Shown: positions 33,098 through 37,939 of the stretch, one piece after another
How positions within the stretch are numbered: position 1 is the stretch's first letter
Layout: each line of letters begins with the position of its first letter
Source of the DNA: Bacteroidetes bacterium HGW-Bacteroidetes-16
GTDB lineage: Bacteria; Bacteroidota; Bacteroidia; Bacteroidales; F082
Direction: 5' to 3'
DNA length: 37,939 bases
Assembly (NCBI GenBank): GCA_002840975.1
Contig: PHDN01000015.1
Location: forward strand, 148,326 to 186,264
Program-made: the position numbers and the translations under genes
The notes under the pieces: generated by a model
Seen by the model: only the letters and a program-made list of their open reading frames with translations
What the model was told of the DNA's origin: nothing
The model's database searches: none

Positions 33098-34025
33098 ACA
33101 AGGATTGCTTGTGGTGATATCCGGACCTACCGCTTCGGGAAAAACTTCGATGGCGGTAAAACTGGCAAAGCATTTCCATACGGAAGTGATTTCGGCCGAT
33201 TCGCGCCAGTTTTATCGCGAAATATCTTTAGGGACTGCTGCACCGACTCTGGAGGAAATGCAGGGTGTACCTCACCATTTTGTGGGGCATCTTTCTATTG
33301 CCGGGGAGTACAATATGTCGAAATTTGAGGAGGAGGTGCTCGATTTATTAAAATTTAAATTTCAGCAACACGATGTCATGATTATGGTGGGAGGCTCAGG
33401 TTTATACCTGGATGCCGTTTGCAAGGGCATCGATCAGTTGCCTGACCCTGACCCAAAATTGCGCGTTAGTCTGATTGAAAAATTTAACAATGAAGGAATC
33501 GAAGGTCTCCGTTTATGGCTAAAAGAACTTGATCCTGATTATTATAAGGTAGTCGATACCAATAACCGCATGCGTTTGATGCGTGGCATTGAAGTGTGTG
33601 TGCAAACCGGATTGCCATATAGCCTTCAAAGGCTTCATACAGCTCAGATACGTCCATTTCATATTTTGAAATTTGGAATAGACTTGCCACGTGAGATGTT
33701 GATCGAAAGAATTCAGCAACGTACTGATAAAATGTTACAGACAGGTTGGATTGACGAGGTCAAAGCTGTGTTTCCTTATCGTCATCTCAACGCCCTCAAT
33801 ACGGTGGGATACAAAGAGTTGTTTGCTTATTTGGCTGGAGAATGGTCACTAGAGCAGGCTGTCGAAAAAATTAAAACGAACACTCGCCGTTATGCCAAAA
33901 GGCAAATGACCTGGCTCAGACGAGATATAGAGGTTCATTGGATTGATGGCAGAGATGTAGAGGAAGCCGCAATCAGCATGATCCAACTGATTGAAGTGAA
34001 ACGTTCGTTTTTAGCAAAGGATTAG
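33078..34025 (+). CDS. miaA: tRNA dimethylallyltransferase
   Basis: Transfers the dimethylallyl group to A37 of tRNAs reading UNN codons. It has 315 aa. The P-loop GPTASGKTSMAVKLA is followed by the catalytic-site SADSRQFYREISLGTAAP, VGGSGLYLDAVCKGID, and the tRNA-binding end NTVGYKELFAYLAG ... NTRRYAKRQMTWLRRD. The ATG at 33078 overlaps the end of the CCA-enzyme gene and is preferred to the TTG just before it. Overlap of two tRNA-maturation genes suggests coupled expression. Confidence 0.97.
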   Translation: MALQTNKQGLLVVISGPTASGKTSMAVKLAKHFHTEVISADSRQFYREISLGTAAPTLEEMQGVPHHFVGHLSIAGEYNMSKFEEEVLDLLKFKFQQHDVMIMVGGSGLYLDAVCKGIDQLPDPDPKLRVSLIEKFNNEGIEGLRLWLKELDPDYYKVVDTNNRMRLMRGIEVCVQTGLPYSLQRLHTAQIRPFHILKFGIDLPREMLIERIQQRTDKMLQTGWIDEVKAVFPYRHLNALNTVGYKELFAYLAGEWSLEQAVEKIKTNTRRYAKRQMTWLRRDIEVHWIDGRDVEEAAISMIQLIEVKRSFLAKD

Positions 34026-34380
34026 TTTTTCCCTCTCGATTGATTCATTCTGAAATTAATCGATGACATCCATTTCTTCTTGCAAAACCGTCAATATCCT
34101 TTGGTAAATTTTATTCAAATACAACATTGATTTCTTCTTCATACATAACTTCATGAATTATTGTTGGCGTGTTGTTTTTTGGTGACTACCAACGGTTTGT
34201 GTGCAGGTGTATGTAACCCTGTGTTGTGCCTGCGGCAAGGCTATTACGCTTGCACGCTGTTACCAACTGGTGTTCTGTTTCTTGTTTGGTAAACCTGTTA
34301 AAAATCAGGTTTTTCGGCCATTGCAATTTTGCATTTCATTATTTTACTGTCAGTTCCTATATACTACGGTTGAGTTCTCA
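34026..34380. other. 355-bp spacer with attC-like hairpins
   Basis: No gene. The first half is plain AT-rich DNA. From about 34165 to 34290 it becomes hairpin-rich: TTGGT-GACT-ACCAA at 34179-34192, then CGGTTTGTGT (34193-34202), then GCAGG/CCTGC and GCAAG..CTTGC pairs, then ACCAACTGGT near 34264. The 10-mer CGGTTTGTGT recurs at 37066-37075 beside the next solitary gene. The spacer marks the switch from housekeeping genes to the accessory tail. Confidence 0.45.
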
Positions 34381-35067
34381 TTAAATAGGCTTTGCAATGA
34401 TATAAACCCTTTTCATAACACTGCCAAAAAGAAGCGCATCGTACCACATATAATAGAAACGTTGGGCATTGAACCATGTTATACCATCGGGATTGTCATC
34501 ATGATAATCGTAAGGATCAGCAAAAATGATTACATCATCCATGATATTTTTCGGATCCCGAATATCATAACCGATTACAAGTACCCAATGACCACCCCAA
34601 TCGCTCCATTCTACAAGTGTTGGAATACTGTCAGCCAGGTTTTCCTGAAGCATTTTAAGTGAACCTTCCTGATGCCATGCTGCTTCAAAGCCATTGTTAT
34701 TGAGCCAGACAGTCATTTGTTCAGGATTAGTCCCAATTACAGAACTTGTTCCCATCTCTGAGGCAATGTTCATTTCATTGCCTTGCCTGCCATAATACCT
34801 TAATAATGAGACAACAGCTGCAGGGCCACAAGTATATTCCGTGGTTTGCAGGTGTGAATTAACATCAAGGAATGTAAGACTCTCAATAGGATAGAGAGGC
34901 CTGATGTTTGTCACATAATAGCGGATACTTTCTGGAACAACAGGCTTGTTCTCGCAATCGTTTTTCTTGCACCCTGTGAATATTAAGAAGAAAATTACGG
35001 TGAACATAAGGCTGTTAAATTGATTCATAGGTTTCATATTTGCCATATTGCTTTCAAGAGTTATCAT
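34381..35067 (-). CDS. C39-like cysteine peptidase lipoprotein
   Basis: A protein of up to 228 aa. A hydrophobic segment ending in the lipobox IFTGC (Cys33) indicates a lipoprotein. The body is a papain-like C39_2 fold: Cys80 in TTEYTCGPAAVVSLLRYYG, His160 in GGHWVLVIGYD and Asp184 in FADPYD, with Gln74 as likely oxyanion residue, so the catalytic set is complete. Four in-frame Met codons lie at residues 1, 8, 11 and 14; the later ones give a more normal signal peptide. It is solitary, between hairpin-rich spacers, as expected of a cassette gene. The substrate is unknown; there is no adjacent ABC exporter, so bacteriocin processing is not indicated. Confidence 0.82.
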   Translation of the reverse strand: MITLESNMANMKPMNQFNSLMFTVIFFLIFTGCKKNDCENKPVVPESIRYYVTNIRPLYPIESLTFLDVNSHLQTTEYTCGPAAVVSLLRYYGRQGNEMNIASEMGTSSVIGTNPEQMTVWLNNNGFEAAWHQEGSLKMLQENLADSIPTLVEWSDWGGHWVLVIGYDIRDPKNIMDDVIIFADPYDYHDDNPDGITWFNAQRFYYMWYDALLFGSVMKRVYIIAKPI

Positions 35068-35221
35068 ATATTGTGAAATGTATTTTGTAAAAATACTTAT
35101 TATGGTTTGTTCGGATTGATTATTCGATGCTATTAATCTTATTCTTTAGTACAATTTCATTCACTTTGGTTTACTTATCAAATTAATGTCTATCGTTTCT
35201 ATCTCTTACATTGCCGCCAAC

Positions 35222-36944
35222 GTCAGTCCGTCTAATAACCTCTCTCAATATCAATTCTGTTGCAAAATCGCCCTGCTAAAATAGGTGTTAAATCCTTTCT
35301 GCGATACGCAAATATTTGATAGTAAAAATGGAGTAGACATTTTAGGTCTCGCCAAAACGGCACTATGGAAGCCAAAACTGACCCTAAAACAGCAAAAAAT
35401 GCAAAGAGATATCTCCTAAATACATCTATATCAATTATATTCATAATTCTGCGCAGATTATAGGCTACAAACATTAGCCCCACATCGGCTGAGGCTCGCT
35501 TCATCGTTTTTTTGGTCATGATGTAACTAAATCCCCATTGGCGTTTAATCGTTCCATAGGGATGTTCCACAATGGCCTGCCGTCGGCGGTAATAGTTTTG
35601 GTTTTGTTGGATGCGGTCTCGGTTGGCTTCGATGAATTCGGTGTATTTGTTTCGCTGAACTATCTTCCCGTTTTTCGCTGACTTTGTACATAACTCCTTC
35701 ACAGTACACGCTTTACAGTCTGTTGTTTTGTATTGCTTAAAAGGCGCTGATTTGCTTTCGTACCATGTGCCATTTGTATGCAATTCCGATCGTTGCAGGC
35801 ACACATAATAATCTCCTGAGGCTTCGTAGCGAAAATTTTCCACATTGTAGGCTTGGTCAGGCGCATTGGCTGCTACTGCCGGAACAGCCACTAAAACCTC
35901 TACGCCAAGTCGGTTGGCTATGGCAAACTCACTTCCTGTGTGGTAGCCTTTATCGTAAAGTGTCTTGAAATCGTTAGTTCTTAGTATTGTTTTGGCTCTG
36001 GGCAACATCTTACCCATAGCTTTGCTGTCGTTTTCGTTGGTTACATTGTAATCGATGGGGATATTGTGTGTGGAATCAACCGTTGTTTGCACATTATAGG
36101 CTACTTCGGTGATGTTGTTGCGCGTTATCATCTGTCGGCTTTCGGGATCGGAGGTGGAGATTTGCACTTGGCCGCTTTCGTTAAGCTGGTTTTCAAGCTT
36201 TTTATAATCTTCTTTCCTCTGCTCATGCTTGGCAATCTCTTGCTCAATCTGCTGCTTATCATCGCCATCACTTTGGGCCAAGGCTTTTTGGTATTCGTCC
36301 AATTTGTTTTGGATATACTCCAAATGCCGGTCGATTTTCTTTTGGTTGTAGTTATTCTTTTTGCTGTTTTGAGCACGGAGTTTTGTGCTGTCCCCGGCCA
36401 GAAGTGTACCCCCTATCAACTCAAAATACTTTGCTATTTCAACGGTTTTGCGAAACACTCGCTTAATGGCTTTGGGATTGTCCCGGCGGAAATTCGAGAT
36501 GGTGTTATGGTCGGGCTTGAGGTTTTTGAGCAACCACATCACTTCTATATTGCGGTAGCACTCTTTCTCCAACTGCCTCGACGAACGGATGCGATTCAGA
36601 TAACCATAGATGTAAAGTTTCAACAAATCCCCTGGATGATATGCCGGACGACCATTGTCCACATATTCCATATCAAATCCAAGCTCTTCCAACTTCAAAC
36701 TATCCACAAATGCATCAATCAACCGAACTTCATTGTCAGACTCAATAGCTGCATCAAGCGAAACCGGAAAAAGGCTTGTTTGACCTCTGTTTTGTCCTAT
36801 TATATACTTCATTGATTGTCAATTTATTAATATATAGTGAAAATACTAAAAAACTGAATATCTGCATATTAATAACCCTAAAACTTATCAACAATCTGAA
36901 GCTAATTTTTGTGGTTTGCGGTAGGGGTTTTTAGACAGTCTGAC
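35222..36944 (-). mobile_element. IS1182-family insertion sequence
   Basis: A 1.72-kb element with imperfect 19-bp terminal inverted repeats (16 of 19 matching): GTCAGTCCGTCTAATAACC at 35222-35240 and its counterpart GTCAGACTGTCTAAAAACC read inward from 36944. A single full-length transposase gene fills it, and its stop codon lies within the left repeat. Outside the ends, CCGCCA (35215-35220) and TGGCGG (36948-36953) are themselves complementary, so the element appears to have entered the loop of a small hairpin. No conventional direct target repeat is visible. Confidence 0.85.
35232..36812 (-). CDS. IS1182-family transposase
   Basis: A 526-aa DDE transposase, apparently intact. The N-terminal DUF772-like region runs YHPGDLLKLYIYGYLNRIRSSRQLE ... 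DHNTISNFRRDN. The catalytic acids are Asp141 (LAGDSTKLRAQ), Asp287 (LYDKGYHTGSE) and Glu416 (VEHPYGTIKRQWG). A coiled, Lys/Gln-rich insertion lies at about 150-215. A Cys cluster DCKACTVKELC at about 366-375 precedes the Glu. The C-terminal 70 residues after the MTKKTMKRASADVGLMFVAYNLRR core are hydrophobic. Frame and motifs suggest it is still active. Confidence 0.96.
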   Translation of the reverse strand: MKYIIGQNRGQTSLFPVSLDAAIESDNEVRLIDAFVDSLKLEELGFDMEYVDNGRPAYHPGDLLKLYIYGYLNRIRSSRQLEKECYRNIEVMWLLKNLKPDHNTISNFRRDNPKAIKRVFRKTVEIAKYFELIGGTLLAGDSTKLRAQNSKKNNYNQKKIDRHLEYIQNKLDEYQKALAQSDGDDKQQIEQEIAKHEQRKEDYKKLENQLNESGQVQISTSDPESRQMITRNNITEVAYNVQTTVDSTHNIPIDYNVTNENDSKAMGKMLPRAKTILRTNDFKTLYDKGYHTGSEFAIANRLGVEVLVAVPAVAANAPDQAYNVENFRYEASGDYYVCLQRSELHTNGTWYESKSAPFKQYKTTDCKACTVKELCTKSAKNGKIVQRNKYTEFIEANRDRIQQNQNYYRRRQAIVEHPYGTIKRQWGFSYIMTKKTMKRASADVGLMFVAYNLRRIMNIIDIDVFRRYLFAFFAVLGSVLASIVPFWRDLKCLLHFYYQIFAYRRKDLTPILAGRFCNRIDIERGY

Positions 36945-36949
36945 GGATG

Positions 36950-37075
36950 GCGGTATGAAAAGTTGCCGATTGCGGGCGATTTACTGTCAAGTTACACAAA
37001 AGTTGAAGCGGGCTTCAATCTTTGAATAACCTGCTGTCCTGGCAATTTTTTATACCGCATGTTAGCGGTTTGTGT
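36950..37075. repeat. Large folded attC-like site
   Basis: An outer 18-bp imperfect stem pairs GCGGTATGAAAAGTTGCC (36950-36967) with its partner ending at 37058; 16 of 18 match as complement and the two exceptions are G-T pairs. Inside it sits a perfect stem TTGAAGC-GG-GCTTCAA (37003-37018). CCGC-ATGTTA-GCGG (37055-37068) and CGGTTTGTGT (37066-37075) follow. The size, about 120 bp, and the nested fold resemble integron attC sites such as the Vibrio repeats, but the canonical R' and R'' core sites are not clear. The site was interrupted on its left by the IS1182 element. Confidence 0.45.
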
Positions 37076-37094
37076 CTTTTTATTGATTTCGTTT

Positions 37095-37832
37095 TTATAC
37101 TCTTTCAATTTTTTCTTTTTTCCAAAATTTTCCAATCAATAGCCAAAGTACAATAGAAATACCTAATCCTATAGTTTTATGTTTGGTCATCTCTCCATTT
37201 GATGTCGTCAAAATAATTAACGAATGCAGTCCTGCTGATGCCAGATATGACTTAGTCTCGTTGGCAAACTGGCACAATAAAAATGTACTTGCAATACAAA
37301 TAAGAAGAAACCATGTAAAATCGAAACTAGTGTCAAACCTGAAATGCCAAGCCCACCATAAAGTTCCAATTATCAAACTATAAATAATTTTGTTTGCAAA
37401 CCGTAATATGTCAAGTAAATAACTTCTCCAAAATATTTCCTCCGTAATAGCATAAATTAGAGCTATAAATGAAAATGCAAGACCATAGCTATGTTCATTT
37501 ATTTGAATGTCATTATTTATTCCCATAGTGGTAAAAACTAATATAGGAACTAAGGAAATCACAATGTTTTTTACATTGCTGTTGCCAAATAAAGTAATTG
37601 TATGGTTAAGATTTTTGTCGTATTTAAATGCAAATAAAGCTGCAACAAGCGTTCCGATACCTGCTGGTAAAAAAGACCAGTTTTTGATAATCAGTCCATC
37701 CATCAATTTTTGATATAATGGGGTAAGATAACCTGAATTAAAAAGTCCTGATATGGAAAACGCTATTGCATAGAAAAGAAACACTCGTATCCAAGATATT
37801 TTTGAATTTATAGTCATTGTTTTAAATATCAT
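37095..37832 (-). CDS. CPBP-family intramembrane metalloprotease
   Basis: A 245-aa polytopic membrane protein with about seven hydrophobic segments. The CPBP (Rce1/Abi) motifs are present: Glu131-Glu132 and Arg136 in TEEIFWRSYL, His163 in WWAWHFRF, and a final His in SAGLHSLII. These residues form the glutamate/histidine active site of the family. Some members protect against bacteriocins and others act in phage defence or protein processing. The gene is AT-rich compared with the housekeeping part and solitary beside the folded site at 36950, as for a cassette gene. Two nearby ATGs (37832 and 37817) are possible starts. Confidence 0.86.
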   Translation of the reverse strand: MIFKTMTINSKISWIRVFLFYAIAFSISGLFNSGYLTPLYQKLMDGLIIKNWSFLPAGIGTLVAALFAFKYDKNLNHTITLFGNSNVKNIVISLVPILVFTTMGINNDIQINEHSYGLAFSFIALIYAITEEIFWRSYLLDILRFANKIIYSLIIGTLWWAWHFRFDTSFDFTWFLLICIASTFLLCQFANETKSYLASAGLHSLIILTTSNGEMTKHKTIGLGISIVLWLLIGKFWKKEKIERV

Positions 37833-37939
37833 TTACTTAATTTTGTTTGGCTGCTGGACATGTTCGTTAAGATACATCCTTTACAAAAGTTATAGATTAG
37901 ACTTTACACTAAATTAGTTTCTAACCTTACTGATTTTTC

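Noticed and set aside
34201-34662. Plus-strand ORF of 153 codons starting in the spacer before the C39 gene
   Set aside because: It runs antisense through the C39-like lipoprotein gene, which has a lipobox and a complete catalytic set; the plus-strand product has no recognisable features.
34381-37832. Toxin or bacteriocin export locus suggested by C39 and CPBP proteins together
   Set aside because: No ABC exporter, precursor peptide or modification enzyme is nearby, and an IS and hairpin sites separate the two genes, so a shared pathway is unsupported.
1-37939. CRISPR array or rRNA genes
   Set aside because: No regularly spaced direct repeats and no rRNA-like sequence were seen on either strand.

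Overview
This window is a stretch of a Bacteroidota chromosome, most likely from an uncultured or environmental anaerobic or marine lineage. The evidence is gene content and signals. There are many TAnnTTTG -7 promoter boxes and almost no Shine-Dalgarno sequences. There is a secreted protein with a type IX secretion (T9SS) C-terminal sorting domain. The signal peptidase I is unusually long (506 aa), and one gene encodes a Bacteroides-type membrane pyrophosphatase. Most of the window is a moderate-GC housekeeping region; the last 4 kb is accessory and more AT-rich.

Layout. Positions 1-198 hold two inverted REP-like hairpins. From 199 to 8156 the minus strand carries carB, carA, an exonuclease III (xth), a secreted S37-type peptidase fused to a VOC/glyoxalase-like domain, and rubrerythrin. 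Between xth and carA lie a promoter box, a 25-codon leader ORF and an intrinsic terminator that abuts the leader stop codon. From 8385 to 16199 the plus strand carries a helical-repeat protein, a CvfB-like S1 protein, lepB, and a compact run of TPR protein, aldehyde dehydrogenase, DUF368 (undecaprenyl-phosphate transporter family) and aroE. Next come gcvP and a membrane pyrophosphatase on the minus strand. A bifunctional nuclease, a nucleoside-permease-like MFS transporter, thyA and folA follow, with the last two as a tight pair. Then come a TlpA-like thioredoxin, tRNA-Met(CAT), an unrecognised secreted protein, a c-heme-motif T9SS protein, a small zinc-ribbon protein, an HD protein lacking its HD histidine, an isocitrate/isopropylmalate-type dehydrogenase, and overlapping cca-like and miaA genes for tRNA maturation.

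From about 34026 to the end the character changes. Two solitary genes, a C39-like lipoprotein peptidase and a CPBP membrane protease, are separated by hairpin-rich DNA sharing the 10-mer CGGTTTGTGT. A complete IS1182-family element sits in the apparent loop of one of these hairpins. The arrangement resembles a gene-cassette region with attC-like folded sites, but no integrase is visible and this is inference.

The strongest candidates for undescribed biology are the carAB leader-peptide attenuator and the cassette-like region with its large folded site. Two local oddities are also worth checking: the peptidase-VOC fusion, which looks like loss of one A in an A-tract, and the HD protein with Ala in place of the signature His.
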